NCBI RefSeq assembly: GCF_000005505.3
Contig: NC_016135.3
Span: 26,188,758-26,252,757 of the forward strand
Direction of reading: 5' to 3'
Length of the DNA stretch: 64,000 nt
Source: Brachypodium distachyon
Lineage: Eukaryota; Streptophyta; Magnoliopsida; Poales; Poaceae
Under the pieces are notes generated by a model, which was not told the origin of the DNA, did not search any database, and saw only the letters and a program-made list of their open reading frames with translations. Shown piece by piece: positions 10,100 to 30,249 of this stretch. Every line of letters begins with the position of its first letter. Within the stretch, counting starts at the first letter, position 1. Both the position numbers and the translations under genes were made by a program.

Positions 10100-12100
10100 G
10101 GCCGTAGTCAGAAACTCAGAAGTCCTCCTCGAAGCGAGCGTGCGTGAGTGTGTGTTTCGTTTCTCGAGAGCTGAAGCGAGAGGCGATTGGCGTCCTCGGG
10201 AGGTGAATGAAGAACCAAGAATGGGCGGTGCAGTCCAAGGCGTTAAAATAGAGAAGCAAGGAGACGGAGCACGGCTCGCGAGGGGGCCAGGGCCGCGGTA
10301 TATTTCTATGTGGGTTTCGACAGAGGTGAGAACGAACGAGAGATGCTCTTTTACTCCGGCCTCCGTGGCTTTTTTGGCCGAAGAGTCGGGGCACTGTAGC
10401 AGCAGCTAGCGGTGGTAGGAGTTGAAGGACGAGTATTCTTCTACGGCGATGAGATGAGATGAGATGGTGTGTTTTACAGGTGGAGGCAAATGGTACGGGC
10501 GGCCGGGGGGGCGGGATATCCTTGACCGCCTTGGAAGCAAAGGCGGCCATGCATGCAGCAGATGGATAAGTTCGGCCGGCCTTATTCTCGTACAATTGAT
10601 TTTACCTGGCCGTTCGATGTGGCCTCTGGCTTCTTCTACGCCGCTCGATCATCTTTTGTGGTGCCACGGCACCGGGCGTATATATACAGGAGTATGTCGG
10701 GGCTGAAGCTACAGGGGATCGGTCGTGAAGTGGGCCAAAAGGCAAAGGCAAGTGCATGCGGCATGGTCCTTACTCGAAAGGGACACCGAAATTCAGGACT
10801 CTGCTGTGCTGACGACCGTGTCGTCGGAACATTCAGACTAGCTAGCTACTACTCGTAAGACAGTAGTGCTTGGCGAGTTGGCGTGGCATTGACCCGTGAT
10901 AGTATACACGCATGATTAGCAGTGGAACCAACCCGTAAAACATGATGTTGTGGGAGAGAGCGGGATCGGGGCCTCCGGGGCTTTATGCCTCGCATGGAGG
11001 AACCGAAGGAAGCATCGCCGGCCGTTGTTGCCTTGTTGGGGCCCGTCGTCCGGGGACACACATCCCTTGATGAGCAGTCCGCGGGAAATGCTGGATGGAT
11101 GGATGGATGGCCGGCCAGTGATTTCGTCGCTCGCTCGCCATGCGGTGCATGCACGTGTGAGCGATAAGTCGCATGTTTTTTTTACTTACAGATCAATCGA
11201 CATGTATTTGATATTCATTTCTTAAAAAAGAAGACGACCTCCCTTATGAATATCCACATCCAAGCTTAATTTCATTTCGCCAGGTGTCCGGGGGGAACAA
11301 TGTTCGGCTAACTCGGTCAGTTTGGTTGCCGGAGTTCAGTAAAAACTTCGCCAGTTAATTTGGCGTACCGTTGTGGCGTTGTCAAGGTTTCGGTTCCATG
11401 GGGTGATAATAATTAAAACCTAATCTCAGCCGTGTTACAAAAACCAATTAAGCTTTTCAATCGTGTGATAAATTTTGCCGAGACTCGGAAGATCGACTAC
11501 ACGCAAAGGCATCGCCCTGGATCCTTCCTTCAGGGCGGCACGTGCCGCACGGGCGCCGTTGGCGACCATTTAGGCTGGCTGGCCGGGCAGCGCGCGCCGC
11601 GGGGCGAAGTCGGCATGGATGCACGTGAGGGACGCGTGCGCCGTACCTTTGTCTTCCCGGCGCTTATAATTACCGCGATGCTCTCTGACGTCCCCGGTGC
11701 ATGCACGTGCGGCGTGAGTGTCCGTTCGTTCGTAGAGAATCCATGTATGCTGTCCGGAAGGGGGCTAGGAAATGGAATCTGGTCAAAGACTCTGAACCGG
11801 AGTGGGTAGAGACTAGAGAGGTGGCGAGGAGAAGAGAAGAAGAAGGGGGTGGGCGTCACGTGGACACGGCCATTTTTTAAGAGCCAGCCAACGTCGACGG
11901 GAATTCGAAGAAATGTATGGCAATTCGCTTGGCGTACGACCGAGTTTTTCACACTAGGCGAATCGCGCCTGCTCAAGATCATGCTAGCCGTGGACGGAGT
12001 TTGATCGAGAGGAAAAAAATTCACTTGAATCTATATGGTCACATACGTGATACGTTGAAAATTGACTACTAACTCTTCTTTTTTCCGGCTAGACTACTAA
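10100..12100. other. Upstream/promoter region of the AIL/PLT gene
   Basis: No gene supported. A TATATATA at 10679-10686 is one candidate core promoter for the minus-strand gene, but the distance to the start codon (about 580 bp) leaves this open. A (GATG)n run lies at about 11092-11112. Several overlapping open frames here match nothing I recognise. Confidence 0.4.
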
Positions 12101-12539
12101 GGGCCTCTTTGGATCTTCAAATCCTAAGGAATAATTCCTATAGATACCATTTGGATCATAGGATTTGCACCGAATGAATTTCATGGGATAGGAAATTTTC
12201 CTCCAAATTTTGGAGGAATCCAAGCATGAGGTCTAACCTCTTTAAGGGCCTCTTTGATTCACGGGATAGGAAAAACGCAGGAATAGGAAAATCACATGAT
12301 TGAAATGTCATGCCCATTCGTATATATCCTATAGGGTTTGTGTTAGACCAATGTTTGTTTGATTGAACACAGGAAAAACAAAGGAATTTGAAAAAGAGGT
12401 TGGAGTGGATGAAATATGGAATTTAGTGCAATGGAATCCTTTGAAAAAGAGATTGGAGTGAATTTTTTTGTGCATGGCATTCCAATCCTATATTTTTCCT
12501 ATTTCTATGTTTTTGCAATCGTACGATCCAAAGAGGCCC
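12101..12539. mobile_element. Tourist-type MITE, composite (439 bp)
   Basis: Starts GGGCCTCTTTGGATC and ends GATCCAAAGAGGCCC, a perfect 15-bp inverted repeat. It is flanked by TAA on both sides (12098-12100 and 12540-12542). A second left-type end (TAA then GGGCCTCTTTGATTC) occurs internally at 12243-12260, so this is two related copies nested or fused. Confidence 0.8.
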
Positions 12540-13611
12540 TAACTGTTTTTTTTGGGGTAGACTACTAACTGTTGTCGTTCACTTTTGTCAGCATTTTTTG
12601 GATCAGGTTAGCATTAAGTCAAACAACCCGCTCCGATACAACACCATTTTTATCGTATCATAAAGTTTATAAGTAAATTCGGTGTACGGAATTGAGAAAA
12701 AAACGAAAATTCACTCACTGCAAGGCACTTGAAAAGAAATAACATAAATCCAAACGCTATAGCTGCCTGGTGAAAGAGATAAACGAGCTTCCCTAAAAAA
12801 ACAGATAAACGAGCCGGCCTCTTCCGTGAAACAGGATAATTAAACGAGCCGGCCTCTTCCGTTGTGCTCCGAATGAACACCTGTAACTTGCATCGCGGTG
12901 GAAGAGAGCCCCGGCATGCGAAGGCGGTGGTGACCATAGCCATGCATGGACACCACCAACCCCAATTAGTAGGTGTCCTACGGATAACAACGGATCCTCT
13001 GTTCCGGGAGGGGGCACGTCACAGGAAGACACCGGATGACTCACGGTCCAGATAGGGACGAGAAAGGCTAGCAGAACATGCCCCCCCACCGATTATTAGT
13101 TAGCTGCTAGATCATGCGAAGCTGTTGTTGGTTAATCAATCATCAGTACTACTTACGTGCGTGAGTGATTCCGAAGGGATTCCATATAAATCTATCGGTG
13201 GATATGCATTGCCTGCCGCGCAGCACACGTAGCTGCTGGCTTCGCGCGCTTTGCGTCCCGTACGTACTAACCAAGCTTAAACTAAGCAGAATGCATGGGC
13301 TAGCTGGCTAGCTGCCTCGAGCGATATAATCAGACCGGTGAGCCGAAAAAGGCTCGACGCTCTGCACGTGCCTCGCACTACCGGTGTACTAGTGCTAGCT
13401 TCTTCTAGCTGAACCGCCTAGCTGTTGTTAACATGTTCGTGGTTCAGGTGTGCAGGGGTTGTACCGTAGTAGGTGTCTGCACTCGACAGAACCCACACTG
13501 CGTATGCATGCAGATTCCTCCAGAAAAATCTCGTAGAACTCAAGAGCATGTCCGTTCAACACACGCTTCTCCGTCAGACAAAATGAACGTGGCGAGTGAG
13601 TATGTGACTTA
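12540..13611. other. Intergenic sequence
   Basis: No gene, RNA or confident repeat identified. A short near-duplicate block (AAACGAGCCGGCCTCTTCCGT) occurs at about 12807-12828 and 12843-12861. Confidence 0.35.
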
Positions 13612-14277
13612 GCGTGTGTTTGGTTTGAGCCCCAATCAGCCCCATCAATTTTTTGGCAAATTTTGGCATGACCAAATTTTTGGCAAGTGGAAGTTGTTTG
13701 GATTACAACCATTGTAATGGGCCAATTTTTTGGCAAACTTAATGTTCCCATATTTGGTTTGCAGCCAACGTAACACAAACCTTTGAATGATGCTACAATT
13801 TTCCTTTCGAAAACTTTAATTAGCATGAACTACTTCTATTTTCTGGAGGTAAATCTAGAAGTAAATGATACAGTAGATTATAGAAGTGGATTGAGACAGA
13901 TCAAAGCACCGAATCACTTGAAAGGAGATAACGTGGAGATACTTCTGATATGATTCGATGCATGCATAGGAGGCCTGCCGATTGCAGCGATCGGTGTGCA
14001 TAGCCCGACGAAAAGGAAGGAAAAAAGATAAGAATAGAAGATATAGGAACTGCATTCTTCCGTATTCGTAATTCATCCAGCGAGAAAGACGTTACCAAAT
14101 CTTTGGCGAAGCTTTTCCCCGCCGGCAACTCGCCAATGCTTCGCGTGGAAAATCGCAGGCGTGGCCCCGGTGTGCTGGGCGAGCCAAAATTTTGGAGTCC
14201 ATCCAAACAACAGCCAAATGTCACCAGCAAGCCAATCTTTTGGTAAGGTCAGTTTTGGTCATAAACCAAACACACCC
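13612..14277. mobile_element. PIF/Harbinger-like non-autonomous element (666 bp)
   Basis: The left end GCGTGTGTTTGGTTT and right end AAACCAAACACACCC are inverted repeats. TTA flanks both sides (13609-13611 and 14278-14280). The similarity of the arms continues inward through TTTGGCA/TGCCAAA-type blocks. It has no transposase frame. Confidence 0.7.
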
Positions 14278-14505
14278 TTATTATCTGAAGTCTGAACGCT
14301 GAAGCTCTTGGTTTGGGTCATGCAAGATGCAGCGGCCTGACCTCCGAGGCGAACATACACATTGAGATTCTCGCTTAGTTTCTTTTTTTTACAAAAAGAT
14401 ACAACGATCCATTCATTGTCAAAGAGGGTCGCGCGATGCGGCCCGGGAACAAAAGTTTAGGAAAGTACAAAACTCATGAGAAAGAGGGGGGTTGCATACA
14501 CTACG

Positions 14506-15395
14506 AATGTATACTGTTTGAGCGCCCAAGACAGTATATGCGTCTGAGAGACAAAATGAAAAAACATGAACTAGATAGACCTCTGCGTGATCCGTTCTCC
14601 ACGGCGTTCTTGCCGGAGACCCGACGCTTTGCAGTCAGAATTTAGCGCCCGGATGTGTTGAGGAATGTGAATAAGGAATGGAGATGGGGTAGGAGGTAGC
14701 ATGTGTGGGTGCTGTGCGGATCGATCCGTCCTGACGTCGCACATCCGATCTTCCGCGCGCCTGGACATTGTTCGCCAAGCTGCGGCGACAACTCCTGGAT
14801 CTCGACGAGTGCACGCGAATACGATACCTTCGCTGCTGGGTACTCCAGCAAACCTACAAGCCTCACACAAAAACTAAACAGCGAACCATCTCCCAGTAGT
14901 ACATAGCTGAAACTAAAACCTGACTAGAACAAATTCTAGAAAGATGATTGCTATGGGCTGGCGGTCAAAGAAATTCTTAATTCGGCGACATCAATGGTCA
15001 CGGTCCTTCATGAAAGTTTGGAACACTACGGATGATATACGTCTTGGTCAAATTGAGCGGCGGCGGCGAATGGCAGCGACGACCGAGCCTGAGCGTCGCC
15101 GGACGGCGGGACAACAGCTGTAGAACGGAAGTGGAGGAAACCAAGGACGCCGGCCGGGCGGCGCATGCAGTGACAGAGCGCCGAAACCGGGAGGACGGCG
15201 GCTGAGTGGCAGTGGCGGAAAAGCCGCTCCGATGTGAACTGAAACAGCGGCATATTAGCCACGATCTACAGAACGAAGGAGCAATAAGCCACAATTTGTG
15301 GACGAAAATGTCAATATTACCTCCTAATTCAACGGCCAGATTTGATTATACTCTTCCCTCCCCCTAGACAGTATCAAGGTCCCGTAAAAACGGCA
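14506..15395. mobile_element. Possible diverged relative of the 4347-5409 foldback element
   Basis: The left side has a TATACTGTTTGAG ... GACAGTATATG block. The right side has TATACTCTTCCCTCCCCCTAG then CAGTAT, AGGTCCCGTAAAAAC. The order and spacing match the terminal blocks of the first foldback element (TACTGC, CTCCTCTAG, CAGTATGAGGGTGCC). Similarity is weak and the ends are approximate. Confidence 0.35.
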
Positions 15396-15787
15396 CGGCG
15401 ACGCGCGCCGACAGTCAAATTAAGACGGTAGCGGTTCTGCACTTCTGCTGACAGTTGACAATGGCGTACGTGGCGATAAGTGTGCATCACGTTTCCTACA
15501 CGTGGAGATGGATGACGAGCATGCACATTACCTGAAGGTCTCAGCTGAGCTCATGTGCCTGCAGAAGAGGAAAAAAGGAGGCGACAATGTGACTATGAGT
15601 ATAGCTGGAGGGGCCGCACATGCACGCGATGACTTGGTACATTTTGGGGGTAGATGACTTAGAGATCGAGCAGAGACCTATAGCTAGGGGACAAGTACAT
15701 ACAAGTGTATCGCCTGGCTGTTCGTTTATGGAGTTGTCTATGCACGGAAGCTGGTAGAAAGGCTACGTGACGGTAGCCCTTGTATGT

Positions 15788-15900
15788 AATCCCTCAATCT
15801 CATATTCAGTAACTCAAATTTGCCTAAATATGAATGTGTCTATGATTAAAAAATGTCTAGTACATATAATAGAATGTCATTTGATATGAAACGGTGTGAG
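15788..15900. mobile_element. Degenerate Stowaway-type MITE
   Basis: The left end CCCTCAATCTCATATTCAGT and right end GATATGAAACGGTGTGAG, with TA beyond, are decayed versions of the CTCCCTCYGTCCC ends seen elsewhere in the window. Boundaries are approximate. Confidence 0.45.
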
Positions 15901-17779
15901 TACATACTTGCGGGCGATGGAAAGACAGGGTTTACAAGCAAGCACTACTAGCACTAACCTGTGAGCAGAAAAAACGGGAGAAAAGGCAACCACCTCTCTC
16001 ATCTCCTCCGGATGGCCACCGGCGGAGCCAGACTAATGCCTGGTATGCAATGCATACCCAGATTTCTTGGCTGAAACTTTATTACTACTAGTACTCTTAT
16101 CACTGCTTAGTATACATGTGTATGACAGTGGTGTATTAGTATAATGCTAGCTGCCTTTTGAATTCCAACCGCATGGCTCACCAACATCTTGTCTCGTGTC
16201 AGCATGGCTTGCTTTTAGGACACTGCCTTGCAGATAGGATTAATTAAGTTTCATTATCGGTGAGATCTTGATCATGATTTTTCATATTCATGTGTCTATC
16301 CATTCGATGGTTTACCTGCGTGTAGTGTGTCGGTCTAAATATGAATGTAACTGATGAATTGAGCCGAAATCTAATACGACTAAAATTGTCAGTCTATCAT
16401 ATATACGCCTGCCGCCGTCTCCTCGCCTCCCTTGGTACACGTACTCTCTCGTCGACTAGTTTTTGGTCAGAGAAAAAAAAAGCATTGCATAGTTTTTGGT
16501 CAGAGAAAAAAAAAGCACTGCATACCCACCTTTGAAATCCTGGCTAGGCCCCTGCGGATGGCAATGGCGCCACCACGACGTGTCTCCCGTCGTCAATGTA
16601 CAAATATATTGTCTGTTTGACATGGAGTTCAGGATGTTATTATACTTGTTTGTTTGACATGGAGGCCCGTCGGTATGTGTACTCAATATCAAATCAAAGG
16701 CTTCATGTTTGGAGTACAATTTTATAAAGCCAACTAGTAATGGCATCTCTGGCGCGCTTAGACTTCGCGTTAGTTTTGTGGATTCGATGCACACGCACGC
16801 ACGTACAGTCGTACACACGCGCTCACTGGCCTGCAGCCTCGTCGTCAGTAGCGTCACAATGGTGCTGTCGGCACGGGCTAGCTGCGACTGCGAGCGGTCG
16901 TCCGGTTTAGTTTTCTCAGCACGTGGGAGGAGGGCAGGTGTACAGCGAGCGTGCCTGGCCAAAGTTTGTAGTTCGTGCAGTCTGGCCGGCGTCAGAAACG
17001 GCCAAGATCGATGTCTGAACCCTGAAGAAGGGACATGGAACTTGCGCGGGAGGAGCAAAAACTCAGACTGGCATCGGCGGTGCGGATTTCAGCTCCTCGC
17101 CGCTTGCGAGAACGGTCCAGAGCAAGCGCCAGGGACTTGTTATCCTCGAATACATATTTGTTTTTTCTGAGATCACCCTGACGATATCTGTGTCAAAGTT
17201 TAAAAAAAAGCCAATACTTCCCCTGAACATGAACCACTAATCATCTTCAGCTCCATGGTCCAAAAAACAACCCGGTTCTTGCGTTGATAAGAAAAAAGAA
17301 GCGGTAAACGCATATATGCAGCATTAAGAAGCAATTTTCGACTTGCACATTACCTTAAGCAAGCCATATTGTCGGTACAGCAAGATAAAAAATGACTAGG
17401 AATTGCTCCTTGAGCTACCCCACACCATCATATAATAGACAAGCACTTGTTTTATAAACCAGATGCAAAATTTGTTTTGGCAGTATTTAAAGTATACATG
17501 ATATCCTCGTCTCAAACTGTATGATTTATCCCCTTGCTACAAATTTCTCGGGGATATTCGAGTACTATCAATCTACAACAGCTCTTATTCTTTCAACCAT
17601 CCACATATAATAAATATCGGTAACCATGTTAGATGTCAAAGAATTACACCGATTAACTCCAATTTCTAGGCAATGGGACGCTTCATTCTGAAAACTCGCG
17701 ACTGGGTTGGCGTCCACCATGTCATACAGGTAACACATCTTTACTTCTACACGCTAGAGCTAATAATGTGAGATGGTAT
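15901..17779. other. Intergenic region downstream of CPR
   Basis: No gene supported. The region contains a short tandem repeat at 16457-16522 and, nearest CPR, its presumed 3' UTR. An antisense pair of open frames at 16456-17170 has no family match and overlaps the repeat, so it is not called. Confidence 0.4.
16457..16522. repeat. 33-bp tandem duplication
   Basis: Two copies (16457-16489 and 16490-16522) of a unit starting TAGTTTTTGGTCAGAG, with an A9 run and GCATTGCA or GCACTGCA at the end. Confidence 0.85.
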
Positions 17780-24532
<6,753 letters not shown>

Positions 24533-27500
24533 CCTCTCTAGCTAGCTACCCCCTTCCGGCGGAGGGACTGGCCCGGGGAGGGCAGAGATGGGGGGAGGGC
24601 AAGCCGAGGCGAGGCGCTCGTGGGGCGCACCTACCACCAACTGCTGAACTGCTTGGCTGCTGTGGAGAAGAGAAGGAGAAGGAGACGCAAAGGGGTTGGG
24701 GGTTAAGTTCCCCCCGGTTTGTTTACCTTTCTTTACTCGGGATTTTCTTCCCTTTTCCGGGACGACGAGCTAGAGGCGTGTGTGATCTGTTTTTTTTACT
24801 ACCCTTGTTTACTTTTTGCTTAGATTTAGAAAGTTAAAAGGCTGTTTTCTCGATCTGGGAACGGAAGCCAGCCGTGTCTGAACTTGGGATCTCCAGTCCA
24901 GCATCCGCTCTGCTGTCCGGGGCCCGCCCGGGTGCTGTAAAAAACGGCCATGGAAAAAGCAACAGCAGATTTGGAACTTTTCGTTACTATATATCGTCAC
25001 ACATAAAAAGGTTTGCATCTGCAAGGCGATATGCGTTATTTTTCCTTTTTTGCATTTCAACGGGAGTATTATGCCGAGAGTGCTTCAGGGAAAGGAGCAA
25101 AATGTGGTGCCAGGGGAGAGAGTGGCTAGGACGATGGCGAACGTTGTCGGGCAACCGATGACTGGAAGAGTGGTAGAGGCTATTGAAGCGTGTCGTTGGT
25201 GCTTGTCTAAAAGCCGGCCGAAGTGTTAGCTGCATGCAGTATGCGCGCGTCGCCGTCAAGGGGCGTTGAGTCTTTTCTTTTTCTGAAACACTGGAATATT
25301 AGCGTCACTGACGGTTCTTTGTACCGTGTAGCATCTTGAGAGAAGAGCAGCAGCTATGGACTTCATCAGTATCCGGATACCAATTTCTCATAAAACGTAT
25401 GCTATGGCGTCTACTCATGGGGGCGGTATGGCTAATGTCACTTTTTCATCGACGTGCCTGTTATGATCTCGTGGGAGCGCGGTGTGGCTAATGTCAGCAG
25501 TGGTACAACAGCTGCTTTGGAGGAAGATTGGTGGATGATTGTGTCACAGGAAAGACATGGAACTCCATGCATCGTTGTCTTCTGGTGGTGCCTTGGTGGA
25601 TTTAATGTGCCATTCTAGACAGAAACGATCAAACGAGTACATACACACACACACACATATTTATTGCAATCGCAAGCCGGATTATTTGTTGAGGCTCTGC
25701 CTTGATTAGAGAGACGGTCGAGCAACAGAGCTCGTGTCAAGCCGGATGTGGCTTTCGAATCAGCGCGCACGTACATATAAGAACTCTCAACCAAGTTAAT
25801 CATGAGAATTCTGAACCGCTAACTTGCCCGCGGTTAATTTTCTGGTCGTGCAAGCAGACGACGGCCGGTTTTGACCCGAGAGTTAGGAGAGACGTACATG
25901 CCTGCAAAATTATGTGTAGGGAGGAAATGTGTAAAGCACGCTCGCCCAGTAGTAATGCCGTCTAAAACTTATCTGAAATCGCATCCGTTTCTGTTTCAGA
26001 AAGTTTTTTTTGTTGTTGAGAAATTCTGTTTCAGAAAGTTTGACGTGCAGAGTCCAGACTTCTTTCGCTTCCCGTCCAACAAGTAGATCCAACATCCACC
26101 AACTCCTGCTGGGCCGTGAACCTCTGCACTTTGCAGACGCGCACACACAAGGCCCGTTACCAAAACCAGAAGGAAAGGGTCCAACGGAGCAGCGGAAAGC
26201 CTTTGCTCAATTGCCGCACCGAAATTATTCTCAAAAAAAAATAATTGCCGCACCGAAATCGGCAAGCAGGATGACTTCATCACCTGCCCCCGGAATTGAC
26301 TCCGCGATTTTTTGGACGTGGTTTAGATAGATGTCTCGGTTTTCATCGGCGATGCTTTCATGCTTCGGTCGTGTTCGTGGCCAGATGCGGCCGTCCAGCC
26401 CTTTGTCTTTTCTTCCTGTGGCGTCATGAGCCATGACTGGTTCCCCAGCCTTGCGGCTCGTGGAGTACGTACGCGCGCGCGGGTGCTTCATTTTCTTCGC
26501 CGGCGCCGGCTAAGCTGCTAGCTAGCGCGTGGTTCTAGCTAGGCCGGCCGGGCTCCATGGGTCGTACGTACTACAGTACGTATGTACGTACTACAATACT
26601 GGTATTGACTTCACAGCTAGCTACTGTGTACACCTTGCTGGCCCTGTTCTGTTCCGTGCATGAATCCATCCTGCGACGTGTCGAACTGTCGGTGCATGCC
26701 TGATCAAAAAACCAAAAAAATCTGAAGAAATCATAGAGTTATCTTAGGAATAACATTCTGAGATCCCTTGCAGGAGCTCCGCGCTGCGTGGTCAAATTTA
26801 ATTTGTTGATGCCTGCCCGAGTGGGGCGCTATCTTCCTCTTCCCTCCCTCCCGTCTCTCCCTAGTCTCTTCCTTCCTCTCCAAGCAAGTGAAGCGGCTGC
26901 GCCGGGACCGACGGCGATGAGACAGGCCATAAAGGTGGGCCAAGGGCGAGGAGATCGAGCTGGAGCAACGGTGACGTAGCGGGCAACGACGGGGCAAGAA
27001 GGTTACAAGATCCAGCGAGGTAATAAGCCCGGACGACCCAACTATGGGTCAAAAAGAGTGGCCGGCGCGAAAGTGATGGTTGGTTCCCGACCTTAGAGGG
27101 ATGGCCGATGTTAAATTATAGGAAACGTGTGTATTTCCAAGTCGATGATCATGGTTGATTCTTTATCCAACGAAAATCAGGTACATATTGCACATAAATT
27201 AAAATGGATGCAACTTTGGTCCACTTCTTCGAGATAGGTACATCAATTTATGATAAATCGTTCTCAAAATCTAAAATACTTGTGCAAGGTCCGAGTGACC
27301 AATAAAGTAAGGGTATAGCTATATCTCAATCACCTGATATTTAAGCAAAAGGTTTAAATCTTAGTTGGCGTATCAAAACCGTTGAATTAAGATCTAAATA
27401 TCATCTTCACTTCCTCATCTTTCACATGTCGTTGTTGGATTAAGATTCAAAAGTCAAGAACTTCAACTCATCTATAACTAAAAAACATGTAACTTCTCAG

Positions 27501-28015
27501 TAGCAAACCGGCCGATATAAAATAAAAGGAGGATGTATATCTATATCTATACCTATCTAAAAAATACGGACTGTTCCCTTCACCGTCGTCTGTCAAACTT
27601 TCCATAAAATTTGTGGGACCCTTAGGGTTGCATGTATATTAGGCCTAATAAGCCGGCTGGCCCATTACCTGCACCAAATTGGACTGGAACTCCACCAGAT
27701 CGGTCCAGATTCAATCAATCACGAATACAACACAACTTCAAACTTAACGTATCAATCACCATCGGTCCAATACAACCTCCCGTAACTAAGCATGTATCAA
27801 TATCGGTATGGAATATGGATCGTATGAAAAAAAGTCATAAAGCAATCTCAGGAAAATCAATCCAATCCGAGCCAGAAAAACTGATCCATCCCTCTCTCCC
27901 AGCGAAGCTCCACGCCATGGCCCATGGATCGTTACAATAGTCGGGATAGGATCGATCAATGTACTTGCTCGTAAATTATGCCTACGGCCTACAAGCGTCT
28001 CTAAAAAAATTACTA
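24533..28015. other. Upstream region of CPR and gene-free stretch
   Basis: Positions 24533-24800 are the likely 5' UTR and promoter of CPR (GC-rich, then AT-rich). Further right I find no conserved coding sequence. Open frames at 24874, 25996, 26010 and 26731 have no recognisable domains. A (CA)n run lies at about 25640-25657. Confidence 0.4.
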
Positions 28016-28084
28016 CTCCCTCCGATCAATATTAATTGTGTCAAATTTGCCCAAATATGGATGTATTTATGCCTTAAAAGGGAG
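28016..28084. mobile_element. Truncated Stowaway-type MITE
   Basis: Begins CTCCCTCCGATCAATATTAA and ends AAAAGGGAG, with TA on both sides. Only 69 bp remain and the right arm is badly decayed. Confidence 0.45.
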
Positions 28085-30249
28085 TATGTCTACGGGTGGA
28101 CAGAAACTACAAGTCCGAATGCATGGCACAAGCCGCTGCACAACGCAATCACCCACGAAGATGCAAATCGGCACAGGCACAATGACAGTTCGACTGTCGA
28201 CAGATCGGCCTATACGAGGGATTCTACACTAGACTCTAGACATCGCTGACGCCTTGAAGCCAAAATTTATTTAGGTGGATCTATTTGTAAGCTAGCCTTT
28301 TGTGATAGGTTTAATTAGCTCTAATTGCTGGTTAAAGTTTTGAGATTGTCATGTCGACTAAGAAATACGTATCCGAGAAAAGAAAAAATAGAAAGCGAGC
28401 AGATGATTTGATAAAATCACAGAGAGGATAAATTTATAAAATTTTATGTGTTGTGACGAATTTTTGACATATTTTATACATACATATTTGGATATTATTT
28501 AGATGTTCATATTAGGGGCCCGGTTTTTTAAATTCGCCTGAGGCCCTCGAAATCACAGGACCGGCCCTGGCCGGATGCCACCCAGTTACCCACCATATCA
28601 TTGGCAGCCGCCTTCGTTGCTCCCATCAACACAATGCCAGGGCCACCGCCGCATCCACCCTCCAATCCGCCACCACCAGGTCCACCACCACGCTGCTGCC
28701 TATCGTTGTTTCTTCCTCACAGGTAGCCCCAGGATCGTTCCCTCTTCTTATCTGGGCAATCCGGCTATTGCCTCACACCTGCGCCGACGAGGTCATCCAC
28801 CGCCGGACCCCGAGCTGCCTTGCTCCCGTCTGTTTCCGCGCGAGGGGTTCCGTCGAATCAGTTCGCCCTTGTGTATCAGTACTTTGCCGGAAAAAATGCA
28901 CTTGCTAGCTACTAGCTCCATCCATTAATTCAGAGATATGCATCGTTTGTGGATCGAATTTAGCTAGCTACTAAATACCCTGTTAGTTTCCTCGGTTGAA
29001 TTTAACTAGCTTACTAAATACCCTGTTTTTGCTTATGCTGGTACAGGTTTTTTTTATGGAATCTTGCAATGTGAGAGTCGGAAACGCAGCAACAAAGATT
29101 TTTGTGATGGTGCTTCTCTGTCTTGCGGGCTTCTGGATTCCGGAGGTCTTCAACCGAGGGGTCGTCCCACTCGCATACATAATAAGGAAGAGGAACAACA
29201 TGACCGAGATGTCATTCACCTGCTAGACGGCATCTATCTTCCGTGTGCAAGCTCAGCGGGCCGTGGCAGCTCACGGAATTTCGGCTAGTAATTTAAAATA
29301 AAGGAGATGTATATAATTCATAGGCTGTCGAGCTCAGATCAACCGTGCGGGCGTACACAAATCCATCCATCACGCGACACCGACATGCATGTTCCCAATC
29401 CCACACCACACATGCAGCATGCATGCATGCATGTACGGAACGGTAGGATCGATCGATATGGAGTGAACCGAAGTCCGAAGCCCGCGGCTCACACGAACAC
29501 AGACACGGATCCTTCAGAAAAAAGAACACACACGGAGGATATACTGGCACACATTCCAAATCCCAGTATATTCCACGTAAGCTTGATGGCGACGGATATC
29601 CGCATCACTGTAGTACCTACTTCCCCCGCAAATTAACGGAATAAAACGTCGCTGGTGTTCAAAAGGGAGATCCCATTATCCCAACCGTCCCCGACGTCCG
29701 ATCCGTGGCAGCCGCTCGCTGGGGTCCAAATCAAACAAGTACACAGAGAACGATCATATAGATGGACGAGAAGGCGAATTAAGCCTCGCTCTCACGATAA
29801 AAGCACAAAGAAGTCAACAGCCCATTAAAACCGAGGGGGACGTACGTGCTGGTTGCGCATACTTGGATTGGATATACGAAATTGACGCCCAACTGCACGG
29901 GGCACAGTGCCCCGGATAGTGACAGCGCCGTTCGATTGAAAGTACGATACGATTGATACGTATAATGCTTCGAACCCACATGTTCAGTCAGTTGCAGACA
30001 AGCTCTGTGTGCTCTGGTTTTCTTTATTGGCACCAGCCGTGTCATCAACGACACAGGCCAGCCGGGGAAAAATTGTAAACGGGAGAAAAAGCTTAGATTT
30101 CGGGAGACAGATCTCGGGACGATGTACTGGCCGGGCTTTATGAATCAATCGATCACCAGGAGTGGAGTGGAGTGGAGTGGACTAGAGTATACTAATTACA
30201 CGTGGTTAATTATTAATCGGGCAGGCGTGCAGTGTGTCTGATTAATTGA
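28085..30249. other. Intergenic region, transposon-like debris
   Basis: No gene supported. The stretch around 28515-28575 (GGCCCGGTTTTTTAAATTCG ... GGACCGGCCCTGGCCGG) has the look of a decayed transposon end common in grass genomes. This is impression only. The rest, including short frames at 28575 and 28996, shows no domain. Confidence 0.35.
30163..30182. repeat. (GGAGT)n microsatellite
   Basis: Four consecutive GGAGT-type units just downstream of the IAA33-like gene. Confidence 0.7.
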
